From: JBNRMW01 sp050309795
GTDB lineage: Bacteria; Bacillota_I; Bacilli_A; Erysipelotrichales; Erysipelotrichaceae
Length of the DNA stretch: 64,000 nt
Direction: 5' to 3'
NCBI GenBank assembly: GCA_050309795.1
Contig: JBNRMW010000010.1
Span: 11,604-75,603 of the forward strand
The translations under genes were made by a program, and so were the position numbers. Numbering within the stretch: position 1 is the first letter of the stretch; every line of letters starts with the position of its first letter. Below, one piece after another: positions 1 to 10,200 of the stretch. The notes below the pieces were generated by a model. The model had not been told where the DNA came from. It saw nothing but the letters and a program-made list of their open reading frames with translations, and searched no databases.

Positions 1-644
1 TTTAAATCAATGCCATTGGGAATCGTTAAAGCTTTGTGCTTTAGAAAGGACTGCTTGACCAAACCCGTCAACCAATTCGAAGGCGAAACCATAACCGCTT
101 GGGGCAATTGATTAAACACCTCCTTTTTCAAATTAAAGTTACGGGTCGAACGGTCCCAACCAATAGACTCCGGATAAGCATTTTTCTGAGGACAATCAAA
201 ACATTTTGTCTTCCAGCGATCACAGCCCACAAAATCAAAATAAGCACAATGACCCGTAAACGACCAACAATCATGCAATGTCCAAACCACCGGAACTTCT
301 AGCTGTTTTAAACCCTTCACTAATTCAGGATAGTTCAAATAGTACCCATGGATATTATGTAAATGCACCACATCCGGCTTAAAAGCCTCCACGTGTTTCA
401 TAAAAGCCTTTGTCGCGAACTTGGAACGGAGCCCATGGTCGTCAAATAAACGACTAGACGCCAAATGAAGCCCCTGGTCAACCAAAGAACCAATCTTATA
501 TTGATTGTACCCTTCTAACGGTTTCCCCCGTCCAAACGCCACTAAAGGCTCATGTCCAAATTCTATAAGAACCTCGTGTAGATCCTTGACAATCCGACCA
601 GTACTACCAAAACCAATCACACTATTAACCAGTAGAATCTTCAT
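1..644 (-). CDS. Glycosyltransferase (GT4-like), N-terminal part, truncated by window edge
   Basis: This is the N-terminal 214 residues of a glycosyltransferase whose C-terminal half lies beyond the left edge. The protein starts MKILLVNSV followed by GSTGRIV, and contains VVHLHNIHGYYLNYP and WTLHDCWSFTGHC. These are typical of GT4-type transferases that build capsule or exopolysaccharide chains with a GT-B fold. A cysteine-rich stretch (CDRWKTKCFDCP) follows, and SPSNWL and IPNGIDL lead toward the donor-binding half. The ATG at 644 has a good AGAGGAAG ribosome site. It overlaps the end of the LicA-like gene by 20 nt, so the two are probably co-transcribed. The sugar donor and acceptor cannot be told from this half. 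Confidence 0.85.
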   Translation of the reverse strand, partial: MKILLVNSVIGFGSTGRIVKDLHEVLIEFGHEPLVAFGRGKPLEGYNQYKIGSLVDQGLHLASSRLFDDHGLRSKFATKAFMKHVEAFKPDVVHLHNIHGYYLNYPELVKGLKQLEVPVVWTLHDCWSFTGHCAYFDFVGCDRWKTKCFDCPQKNAYPESIGWDRSTRNFNLKKEVFNQLPQAVMVSPSNWLTGLVKQSFLKHKALTIPNGIDL

Positions 645-2274
645 GACTTTCTTCCTCTAATTTACGTAAAAACTTCTGAGCACGCGTATAGCGCATGTCA
701 AAGTAATCGTAAAAATCCATTCGTTGAGCATGCTTCATTAAACCCCAAATGGACCAAATAAAATCTTGGATTACCATACAAATACGAACATCCCGCAGTT
801 CAACTGCACCATAGGCTTCTAAGAAAACAGCTTGCTGTTTTTTAGACATCTGAGACTCAACCATTAGACTTGCTAAATCCCAGGCGGGATGGTTATTCCC
901 CGAGTATTCCCAATCGATTAAAAATAAACGGCCCGTTCTCTTATCAATAACAAAATTCTCGCACAAGGCATCACAATGACAAGCCACCTTAGTTTGATCT
1001 TTTAAAGTGGTATAAAGCTTCTGAACTCGTGCTTTCGTTTCTTCATAATCTTTCGGAAGCTTTACCCCATGCTTTATAACAATCTGTTCATAGCTCTCCA
1101 GTTCTTTCTGCCAATCAAAGTCGTTAACAAACACCAACCCACTCGTATGTAATTTCTTCAACAATTGAGCAGATTTTATTAAATAATATTCTTTTTCCAA
1201 AACCTTCGGACTATAGGTCAAGGCATTCGAAATATAGCTATTCACTTTTGAACCATCGTCACGATTAAAATAAATATGTGCCGTATTAATACCCAACAAC
1301 GACATCAACGTACTATTCTCGTCTTCATAACGCCGATTAATAAACTCTTGGGTAAACGCTCCCGGAATACGAGCAACCACTTGTTTATCTTGGACCTTTA
1401 AATGGAAGTTCTGGTTCGTCAATCCACCAAGCCGCTTAATCGTTTCAACTTCTTTTCGACTAGTCACTTGAGAAACTAAAACTTTCGCTTTAAATTGACT
1501 ATAGTGGGCTTCTCGCTTCAAAATCTTCTGATAGCGCTTCTTCACATTCTTTTTAGTCAGACCTCGAATACTTTTCGGCGACAAACAAACGACCTGTTCT
1601 TTTGGGTCAATACCAAAACTAATGGCTTCTAATAAGGTCTCTGCTTTACCGATTTTATTAAAAAAGGCTTGATCCGCTTTTAAAACCGCCAACAAATGGC
1701 CATTCTCACGGTTACATCCAGCAAGAGGAAACCGATCCGTTTGGTTTAACAAATCAATTAAACGCGACTCAAACAAATGACTACCATCAATTACAATAAA
1801 CCTATCAATAGCCGCTTGTTGCAACCAAGCACTAAACTGTTTAACCAACGAACGCGATCGATCCATCGTAATTAAACGGTAATCTTTACCCTTATACAAA
1901 TGCTTATCATTAGTTACCACATAAATTTCTTCAAAACCTAACTGTTTAAACACTTTAACATTATGCGACAGTACCGTCTGGTCCTTATTAATTCTCAACC
2001 GAGCTGTACTTCCTTTCTCCACAAAAAGAATCGCTATTTGAACTTGGTTCTGATGTTCTTGGCGTTGTTTTTGAATCATCAATTCTTGATGCTCCAACAG
2101 TTCCAAAAAATTACGACCCTTACTCCGTAAACGACCGTCTTCATCAATAAAACGGTTCTCAACCAAATGTGGTCTCAAGGTTTCCAATAACTCTGGTGAA
2201 AAACCACTATGTTCTGCTAAGTTCTCTTGTTGTTGTAAAATACCTTGAAATAAATGTAACACTCGTTTACTCAC
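625..2274 (-). CDS. LicA-like choline kinase fused to a winged-helix-like and a degenerate nucleotidyltransferase domain
   Basis: The C-terminal half (about residues 285-549) is a choline/ethanolamine kinase-like domain. It has a nucleotide-binding GGLTNQNFHL segment, a Brenner-type catalytic motif HCDALCEN and the metal-binding LIDWEYSGNNHPAWDLA. LicA kinases phosphorylate choline for decoration of teichoic acid or polysaccharide. Residues 1-70 look like a small winged helix. Residues about 78-270 resemble an NTP-transferase fold (VEKGSTARLRINK, then LGFEEIYVVTN), but the glycine-rich GxGxR signature and the lysine motif are eroded, so this part is probably non-catalytic. The downstream LicC-like gene overlaps by 8 nt and looks catalytically intact. 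Kinase substrate is inferred from the LicC partner; another amino-alcohol is possible. Confidence 0.8.
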   Translation of the reverse strand: MSKRVLHLFQGILQQQENLAEHSGFSPELLETLRPHLVENRFIDEDGRLRSKGRNFLELLEHQELMIQKQRQEHQNQVQIAILFVEKGSTARLRINKDQTVLSHNVKVFKQLGFEEIYVVTNDKHLYKGKDYRLITMDRSRSLVKQFSAWLQQAAIDRFIVIDGSHLFESRLIDLLNQTDRFPLAGCNRENGHLLAVLKADQAFFNKIGKAETLLEAISFGIDPKEQVVCLSPKSIRGLTKKNVKKRYQKILKREAHYSQFKAKVLVSQVTSRKEVETIKRLGGLTNQNFHLKVQDKQVVARIPGAFTQEFINRRYEDENSTLMSLLGINTAHIYFNRDDGSKVNSYISNALTYSPKVLEKEYYLIKSAQLLKKLHTSGLVFVNDFDWQKELESYEQIVIKHGVKLPKDYEETKARVQKLYTTLKDQTKVACHCDALCENFVIDKRTGRLFLIDWEYSGNNHPAWDLASLMVESQMSKKQQAVFLEAYGAVELRDVRICMVIQDFIWSIWGLMKHAQRMDFYDYFDMRYTRAQKFLRKLEEESHEDSTG

Positions 2275-2965
2275 TCGACATCACCTCTTTAACATAAAGA
2301 TAATCTTGATACGAATCGATCTCATAACAACTCCCCTTGTCTAAGATCTTCGCTTGTACCTCTAAATCTGCTAACAATCTCAGCGGTATATGGTCCCAAT
2401 AGTTTTTAGGTTCTTCGAAAAACTCAAATTGACACTTCACAAGCAGCTCTGTTTCTTTCTTAATTTTCTCAACATCTTTTTGTTTCCAAAAACTCATTCC
2501 CCCATGACTAGGTTTATTTGTTTCTTCAATTCTAAAATCAACCACCCGACCTTGTTTAAAGACCGGAACCCATTCTACACCAACTTGATCGCGCTGAATC
2601 AGATAATAAGTAGACTTCAATGGTGGTTGTACAAAGACATTCTTCAGTAACAACAAGTCGGCTTCCAACACCCAGGTATCTTTGATTTCAATCAAACCTT
2701 TATAAAAGGAATACGCATTATTTAACGTATCAAAAGATTCGTTGAAAACCAACTCCACTTGGGGATACTTCGCTGTTAAATAAGCAAACTGCTCATGAAA
2801 ATACCCCACAACTATAAAAATCTTCTCAACCTGCGCTTGAACTAAAAAATCAATGGTATATTCCAAAATCGGCTTACCATTAATTGGAATCAACGCTTTG
2901 TGTAACTCTTTAGTTAGTTCGTTAATACGCGAACCTAAACCCGCGCTTAAAATTAAGGCATTCAT
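2267..2965 (-). CDS. licC: LicC-like phosphocholine cytidylyltransferase
   Basis: This 232-residue nucleotidyltransferase has the N-terminal signature LSAGLGSRINELT and the KALIPINGKPILEY lysine motif, both intact. The body keeps LicC-like features: VEKIFIVVGY, LVFNESFDTLNNAYS, WVLEADLLLLKN, and near the end YWDHI and YEIDSYQDY. LicC makes CDP-choline from CTP and phosphocholine in the cytosol, giving the donor for phosphocholine decoration. Placement directly before the LicA-like kinase supports this role. The ATG has a GAGAGGT ribosome site and a promoter just upstream. A related NTP-transferase with a different alcohol-phosphate substrate cannot be excluded. Confidence 0.82.
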   Translation of the reverse strand: MNALILSAGLGSRINELTKELHKALIPINGKPILEYTIDFLVQAQVEKIFIVVGYFHEQFAYLTAKYPQVELVFNESFDTLNNAYSFYKGLIEIKDTWVLEADLLLLKNVFVQPPLKSTYYLIQRDQVGVEWVPVFKQGRVVDFRIEETNKPSHGGMSFWKQKDVEKIKKETELLVKCQFEFFEEPKNYWDHIPLRLLADLEVQAKILDKGSCYEIDSYQDYLYVKEVMSSE

Positions 2966-2982
2966 AAGGACCTCTCCACATT

Positions 2983-3011
2983 AGTATACTTGATAAATAA
3001 TAAGTAAACAA
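2983..3011 (-). promoter_or_regulatory. Sigma-A-type promoter of the licC/licA-like/glycosyltransferase operon
   Basis: Read on the minus strand there is a -35 TTGTTT, a 17-nt spacer and a -10 TATACT, about 10 nt before the GAGAGGT ribosome site of the licC-like gene. The spacing is optimal, and the next gene upstream is terminated separately. Confidence 0.6.
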
Positions 3012-3042
3012 TGGAGCAAAATTATAAACTAAAGAACGAACG

Positions 3043-3076
3043 AAAAAAGCGACCTATTCATAGGAACAAGTCGCTT
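3043..3076 (-). terminator. Intrinsic terminator downstream of the toxin-antitoxin remnant
   Basis: On the minus strand AAGCGAC pairs with GTCGCTT across a 16-nt loop and is followed by TTTTTTC. It sits 65 nt past the toxin stop. The hairpin is nearly the same as the one at 4157-4190. Confidence 0.7.
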
Positions 3077-3140
3077 CTAATGAGCTCTGGTGTTCATCTC
3101 TGCGCATTAACTATCCAGTAAAGGATAACTATTGATTAAA

Positions 3141-3416
3141 CTAGAACAAATCATCGTGAGAGCCCGTTCTAAACAATGTTAGAACAAGACAATCACTATC
3201 TATTTTATAAATTAATAACCAATCACCCTCAATATGTAATTCACGGAAGCCCTGCCATTTCCCTTTGAGCGCGTGATCTTTGTACTTTGTTCTCAAGATA
3301 TCATATTCTTTATTGACAATTGAGTGAATAGATTTTTTCAATTTCAACATATCATAATTCTAATTTTTGTATTTTTTGAAATCTCTCTTAAAAGTGGATG
3401 TAAATTTAATCTGCAT
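3141..3416 (-). pseudogene. YafQ/RelE-type toxin gene interrupted by an in-frame amber codon
   Basis: Reading from ATG at 3416, inside the antitoxin stop region, gives a 92-codon frame with a typical YafQ N-terminus (MQIKFTSTFKRDFKKYKN). A TAG follows at codon 19 (3360-3362), and the same frame then continues NYDMLKLKKSIHS to the conserved HALKGKWQGFRELHIEGDWLLIY and FRTGSHDDLF C-terminus. YafQ toxins are ribosome-dependent mRNA endonucleases paired with DinJ/RelB antitoxins. The C-terminal catalytic His and the RTGSHDDLF motif remain, so decay is limited to one base change. Restart at Met23 (3350) would give a 69-residue protein without the first helices, probably inactive. A sequencing error or amber read-through are alternatives. 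Confidence 0.8.
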
Positions 3417-3666
3417 TCAGTTTATTCCACAAATCTTCAACCGAACTAGCCACTTCTAATTGGTCATTTTCAACTTCTCTAAATGCTTGTTCCGTATCTT
3501 TATTTAACTTTACTGCAAATGGGATACCGCTTTCGCGTAGACTTTGCTTTAGAAAGATTTTAATGGCAGCAGACAAACTCAATCCAAGTGATTCAAATAA
3601 ATCTTCAGATTGAGTTTTTAACTCTTCTTCAATTCGAATGTTAATACTTTTAGTAGCCACAATCAT
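3406..3666 (-). CDS. RelB/DinJ-family antitoxin
   Basis: This 86-residue protein has the ribbon-helix-helix pattern of DinJ/RelB antitoxins near the N-terminus (SINIRIEEELKTQSEDLFESLGLSLSAAIKIFLKQ). It also has the family hallmark GIPF, followed by an acidic C-terminal toxin-binding tail. It would bind its own operator as a dimer and neutralise the adjacent YafQ-type toxin, whose start codon overlaps its last codons. The start at 3666 is supported by a strong GAGGAGG site. Because the toxin has a nonsense codon, the antitoxin may now be free of selection as a partner, yet its own reading frame is intact. Confidence 0.85.
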   Translation of the reverse strand: MIVATKSINIRIEEELKTQSEDLFESLGLSLSAAIKIFLKQSLRESGIPFAVKLNKDTEQAFREVENDQLEVASSVEDLWNKLNAD

Positions 3667-3681
3667 CGCCTCCTCATTAAG

Positions 3682-3691
3682 ATGTTAACAT
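3682..3691. promoter_or_regulatory. Palindrome ATGTTAACAT, candidate antitoxin operator
   Basis: A perfect 10-bp palindrome lies 15 nt upstream of the antitoxin start, just before its ribosome site. RelB/DinJ proteins autoregulate through such short palindromes. This assignment is by position only. Confidence 0.4.
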
Positions 3692-4156
3692 ATTTAGTTG
3701 CGTTTGTAGATACATTGATTATACATTTTATTTACTTATTACTTTTAAAAGCAGATTAGACACAGCTTTCTAATTTACGATTACAATTTCAATATCTAGT
3801 CAACTTTCACTAAGCTTAATTTGGTGTGAGTGTAAAAGAAACAAACGTAATGAAAAACATTCAACCCTTGTTTCCAAAGAATAGGATGTAAAATTAGCGA
3901 GTCTGCAAAGATCAAGGATGTCAAAAACGAGTGTGCGCGAGGTCTTGCCAAGTTGGCTATCTTTACGGTAAAAACCTCCTTCAAGAACAAAGATCTCGAT
4001 TAAGCCAACCACCCTAGTCGGTGTGGGTTTTAAGTCAAGACATTAATGCAACTTAGAGAAGACTTTCTACAGATCCTATCAAGATAATCAATTAGCGAAT
4101 CAACAACGAAGCCAAGCTCGACAAGGTGAATATTCATCGAGCAGCAGATCAAAATA
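3692..4156. other. Intergenic region with no recognisable gene
   Basis: This roughly 465-bp stretch between the antitoxin and the adhesin terminator has short open frames on both strands. None has a ribosome site, a conserved motif or neighbour-like codon use. A plus-strand frame near 3900-4000 reads like coding sequence for about 35 codons, then hits stops. It could be a decayed gene, but no family is recognisable. Confidence 0.4.
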
Positions 4157-4190
4157 TTGAAAAAAGCGACCTATTTTCAAACAAGTCGCT
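4157..4190 (-). terminator. Terminator of the LPXTG adhesin gene
   Basis: On the minus strand AAAGCGAC and GTCGCTTT pair across a 14-nt loop and are followed by TTTTTTC, 22 nt beyond the adhesin stop codon. On the plus strand the same hairpin ends in TTTT, so it may act in both directions. Confidence 0.75.
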
Positions 4191-4211
4191 TTTAATTATT
4201 CTTCTAAATTG

Positions 4212-7200
4212 TTAGTCTTCTTCTCTCTTAGTCCCTTTAATCAGCAAGTAAGCTCCTGCCATTAAGACACCACTACCACCCAATAAGGTCCATAAACGGC
4301 TATTAACACCAGTTTTTGGTAATTCGCCTCCCTCATAGGTATTGGTAATCACAAAGCCATCGACAGATTTCTTGTAATCTTCTGGAACTTCGATTTCATC
4401 GACTGTGTAAACATAGAGTTCACGGTTTTCATCGGTTACGTAGAGATTGGTCCACGTATGACTCCAAGGGGTCGTTTCTTTTCCATTTAAAGTCACAGGA
4501 TCGCCATAAGCTTCACCATTTCTGTAAAGTTGAACTTTAATAGAAGGTTTAACTTTCGGAGCATTTTTCCAAACTTTTTGAACGGTCAACTGAGCCAAGT
4601 CGCGAAGGACTACCCCAGCATCCCATGTCGGATCAACGCCCATAGTCGCTTTAACTGTTCCATGTTCATAATCTTCATTCGATGTTAAATATTCATTATC
4701 CTCATTGAGAACAATCACTTTGGTCCAGCCTGTTAAGACATCCGCATCCGAATCTTCGGTTGTATCGTCACCTGCATTAGGACTTGTAAATTCATACAAT
4801 TCTCTTTGAGCAGGAGTTAAAGTGAATTTCACACGATAGCTTCCAGCTTCTAAATCATCAAACAAGTAGCGACCTTTTTCATCCGTCGTTGTCTCGGCAA
4901 GTTTATTGCCTTTCTCATCGTAGAGTTCAACAATGACACCCGGTAAGACTGGTTCGTCTTCGTCTTGAATACCATCTTTATTGGTATCAATCCAAGTATA
5001 GTCCCCAATCGCATACGTCTTACGTGTATTGGTTACCACAAAGCCACGATCAGCATCGCCGGTAATATCGACTAGATAACCTTCAGTTGATACTTCAGCC
5101 ACCGTATAGACATATGCTTCACGGGCTTCGTCCGTAACATAGAGATTTTCCCAAGTATGGGTCCACTCATTTACATCATTTAGTGTGACTGGATCACCTA
5201 AAGGTGCCCCATTTCTTAAGAGTACCACTTCAACATCTGGTTTCTCTGTTGGTCCACCAACCCAGACTTTAGAAACTGTAACTGTTGTTCTAGCTCTTAG
5301 AACTACACCAGCATCCCATGTTGGATCAATACCCATGGTTGCTTTAACGTCATCGAATTCATAATCTTCGTTTGAAGATAGATATTCATTCTCATCGTTG
5401 AGAACAATGTCCACAGTCCATCCCGTTAAGACATCCGCATCCGAATCTTCAGTTTTGTCGTCACCAGCATTTTGGCTCGTGAATTCATACAAGGCTTTTT
5501 GGTCTGGAGTTAAGGTGAATTTCACACGATACGTTCCTGCTTCAAGTTCGTCAAAGAGGTAGCGGCCAAATTCATCGGTCGTTGTCTCATCAAGTTTGTT
5601 GCCTTTCTCATCGTAGAGTTCAACAATGACACCTTCTAAGTTTAGTTCGTCTTCATCTTGAATACCATCTTTATTGGTATCAATCCAAGTATAGTCCCCA
5701 ATCGCATAGGTCTTGCGCGTATTGGTTATGACAAATCCATTGGTTGCGTCACCTGTAATCTCGGTGAGATAACGGTCAAGCTCTGCTTCTTCAACCGTGT
5801 AAATATAGTTCACTTTACCGTCTTCAGTTACGATATCGACATAGAGATTTTCCCAAGTATGGGTCCAGTCATTGTCATCATTTAATTCAACAACATGGAG
5901 AGCATCTTTCACATCAGAGCCTTCAAGTTGACGATATAACGTAACTTCAACAGACTCTTCTGCTAGACCGACCCACTCTTTAAGTACGGATACTTCGGTT
6001 CTTTCGCGTAAGATTACCCCCGCATCCCAAGTCGGATCAATACCCTGTGTTGCTAAGACTTCTTGATCGTCATAATCTTTTGTTAAGTGTTCATTATCAT
6101 CATTTAAGACAATTTCAACAGTCCAACCTGTAATCGGATTTGCATCCGAGTTATCAGTAGAGTTATCACCATCAACTTGTTGGGTAAACTCGTACAGGGC
6201 AGCTTGTTGTTCCGTGAGAACAAAGCGTACTTTATAAGTACCTGCCACTAATTCGTCAAAGATATACAAACCAAATTCATCGGTTGTCGTCTCATCGAGC
6301 TTGTTACCTGCATCATCATAGAGCTCAACGATAACACCTTCAAGGACTTCTTCGTCTGCATCTTGGATGCCATCTTTATGGGCATCAATCCAAGTGTAAT
6401 CACCAATCGCATAGGTCTTTTCAGTGTTTGTGAAAACTGCTTCGTCTAATGTTGTATCACCTAACTTATACGTTGCGGTAGCAACCAGTTGGCCTTCGTC
6501 ATCTTCAACAACAACCGTAAGATCAATTGCAATGGTGTCATAGATAATGGTCGAATCAGTGTCTACCTCTTCACGAATTCTATAGTTGTAAGTTCCAACG
6601 GCAGTAAAGTTAAGATCTTCAAATGGAATACTTCCGTCCTCGTTGTTACCTACTTCTGTTTGTACTGGCACTTCACCTTCATCTGTAACAGAATATAAAT
6701 TAAACTTAAATTCATTCTCTTGAAGTTTGCGTCCACCTAATTCTGGATGCTTTGAAGCTTCTAGTAGTTTCGATACTTGCAGCTCTAAACTAGTTGGTTT
6801 CGGTGTATAGCTATTATTAAACTCAAAGGTTGCATCATCTTTAATTAAAACAGCAGTTTTAAGTTGACCATCATTATCAGTCACCGTTACTGTGAAGAAA
6901 ATCTTTGTATCATCATAATCTACGGTATCTATATCACCTTTTACTTCAACCATGACATAGTCGTGGGTTCCAGCAGCGGTGTAATTGATGCTTGTGAAGG
7001 TTACATCACCAGCAGCATTATTGGTTCCAGTTGCGATAGCATCGCCAACGACTTTGCCGTCTACTACTTTATAAACTTCAAAGCTGAATTCATCTGCAAC
7101 TTGATCGCGGCCACTCAAATCTTTATTAGCGGTTAAAGTTAGACTTGTTGGAATCGGTTTGTATTGGTTAACAAAATTATTTCCAGTTTCCACCGTACCA

Positions 7201-10200
7201 TTTTCGTAGTTAACCGATGTGACTACTAAACCATTTTCACCTTCATCAATAGTAACTGTAACATTTCGTTCTGAGTCATCATAGGTCATACCAGTACGGC
7301 CATTATCAATCTCAGACATTGTATATGTATACTTTCCAGGTTGTGTGAAAGTTAATTCCGAAAAGGTTACGAGACCTTCACTGTCGTTTGTAGCTCGGCC
7401 AACTTCATGTCCATTTGAATCTTTCAAAACGAACTCAAACTCGTCAGCATCTAAATTAAGGCCTATTAGCGTCTTGGTAGCAATAGGAGTATAAGAAACT
7501 GGTTTGTATTTGTTTACAATCGTTAATACTCCATCTGTTGCAGTCGCATCATCATTATTTGCTGATTGCCAATTTTCGTTGGTTATGTCGATTGTATACG
7601 GATTTACTACTACTCCATCAACTACTCTTTGATCTTCTAGTTTTGTATATCCTATAACGAAATAAATTGGTTTTTCTAGTTTTTGGTACAAGCCTGGGGT
7701 AGATATTTCTGTTAATATATATCGCCCTGCACGAATACCTTCTCTTACGAAAATACCATTTTCGTTAGTTTTAATTTCAGCATCAATTACTGTTTTAGTG
7801 TTATTCAAATTAACACGTTCGAGTTTAAACACAACACCTTCAATAACACCAGGTTCTTCAACCTTATTGTTGAATTTGTTGACTTCTAATTTTACTGTTT
7901 GGCCTTCGCCGCCTCCGCCATAGAACCATTGTTGGGCAGAGGTAGAAGTTTCTGTTCTATTCAATTCTGTGTTTTCAGTACCGCCCGTTAGAATAATACT
8001 GTTTGTGACTTGATATGTTCCAATTAAATGAGCATTCAAGCGAGTAGAATACTTAATCGTATATTTTGAATTAATTGTTCCATCGGTATTTTCATCTGTT
8101 ACAAAATTAATTTCAAAACTTTGTTTGTTCTCAGCAACAATTAAATTGAAGCCGGTTGTCACTTTATCACCAGCAGCATTAAAGAGCTTGATGGATCCTT
8201 CTACATAGGTATGGTTTGTAGATAGAGTATCTTTAATCTTTGCATTATGAATCGTCAAACCTTCTGGATTGATCGTAACATCATAGTCTACGTTTTCTGT
8301 ATCGACATTTTGACAACCAGTTTTCGCAGTCAAATCATTGTCTCTACCTTGATAATAACGAATCCATGCATTATCATCATCCGATTGCTTCAAGTCATTA
8401 TTATTAGTTTGATTCGTTAATTCTACACTATTATTATAGCGATCAAAGACAGTACCATCTAAAGACGGCATTTGGAGTATTTCAGTTTGGAAAGTCACTT
8501 TATATTGATAAGGACCATCCGGTAAATTTATGGTAAACGAGTTGTCCGTTGTAGTAATTCTATCCGAAGATACGACTTTCGTTTCATCATCTACTCGAAC
8601 TGCACGAACAGAACCTGAAACTAATTTCTGATCTTCAGGAATCGTATCCTCTAAAACAGCATCTACTAAATTCACAAATTTATTATCTGAATCAGTGTTT
8701 GCATAAATAGTCCAATTGATAACAGGATTGTTACCCGTTCTATCAATATTATTGGCTTGTTTACTCACTCCTAAGGTTGGACTCGGAACAATCTTTTCAA
8801 CACTATCATCACCACCAGTGTAGGTAATAGCTGCCGTGTTTTTAATCTCTTCTTGTTCCTCAGCAGCAGAAAGCGTCGTATAGTAAGTTAATTGATACTC
8901 TTTTGCATCCAACTTATCCTTACTCACTGTAAATGTTCCACCAGTACGTTCATCACTAATTACAAACTGATTGGTAACATTAGTCTCACCAGTAGTAATC
9001 TTAATATCACTCACTGTAACAGTAGTTGGTGTGTAGGAATCAGTTAGAACAAAACTATGAATCACATGTTTGCTAGTATTAAAGTTCACGGTCCATTTAA
9101 CACTCTTTGTACCATCATCATTAATAATAACTTCACCTGATTTATTAATACCAGGATCACGTTTTTCCACTGTCTTAGTTGCAGGTTCTTCTCCTCCCTG
9201 CCACTTTAGTGTCACATCATTTGTATGATCAAGGTTGTTTGTATCATCTGCAGTGGTCTTAAAGAACATAGTTAACTGTTTATTAGTTGCCTTAAGAAGG
9301 GTAACGACAAAGCCTTTTCCATCTGCATTGACTTCAAGAGAATAGTCTGTATCTAATACCAAAGGTTTATCATCCTGGTCCTCTATAAATAATGAGCCAG
9401 CAATGTACTTAAAGTTACCAGAAGTAAAGGTTTCTGTAATCGTTGAATTCGCATTGAGTAGAATCTTACTTTGGTTTAAATCGATTCGCCACTCAATTTC
9501 TTGTTGATCACGATCTTCATTTGTAATATACCAGCCGTTTTTACGAATTCCTGCTTTTGGCCCTATAAGATCCTTTGTAACGGTCTGTCCTTCGCCAATA
9601 CCATCGCCATTACCATCTAAGAAAACAAGCTCTGCTTCGTTGGCTAACAAAGGTTCTTGCATACCTTTCACGGTATAATATGTTTTATAAACAAACTCAT
9701 AAGTATGTGGACCAGCATCGGTAATATTTAATTTGAAACCTGTGCGATCGTCAGTATGAGTATAGTTTTCGATTGAAAAATTATTTACTTCTTCTTTTTC
9801 TTCGCCATGAACTTTATAAAGATCATAAAGATTCGAATTAGTAACATTAAATTCTAAATACTCAGGATTAAAAACGTCTCTAACTGTGATAGATCCAACA
9901 TCAACCTTAGTCGAGTTTAAAGTAATGGTCCATTCTATATAAGGACGGCCATCATCATCAACCTTTTGTTCACCGACTTTACCACCGGTAGGTATCGTAT
10001 TGACATCCACTGAATCAGAAGCACTATTAGGAGGTGTTAAATTATCAGTAATTGTATTCACTACTTTAGCATCAAGACCCACAGGAACACTAGACGAATA
10101 AGTAATATAGTAAGCTTTGCCATTCGCATCCAAATTAGGAATAGTTAAGGTTCCATTTTCATCTAATGCAGGTGTCACAACCACTTCTTGAAGATTCGAT

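Noticed and set aside
3360..3362. TAG as a reassigned sense codon
   Set aside because: TAG is used as a normal stop elsewhere in the window (for example the methyltransferase at 29509), so a genome-wide reassignment is unlikely.
3796..4012. Two overlapping minus-strand frames of 64-70 codons between the antitoxin and adhesin genes
   Set aside because: They have no ribosome site, no recognised motif, and occupy the same DNA in different frames. They were treated as chance open frames in a non-coding stretch.
8296..8335. Possible thioester domain from the Cys-Gln pair in the adhesin
   Set aside because: Thioester domains of Gram-positive adhesins link a Cys to a distant Gln within a characteristic fold. 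Nothing else around this CQ pair matches.
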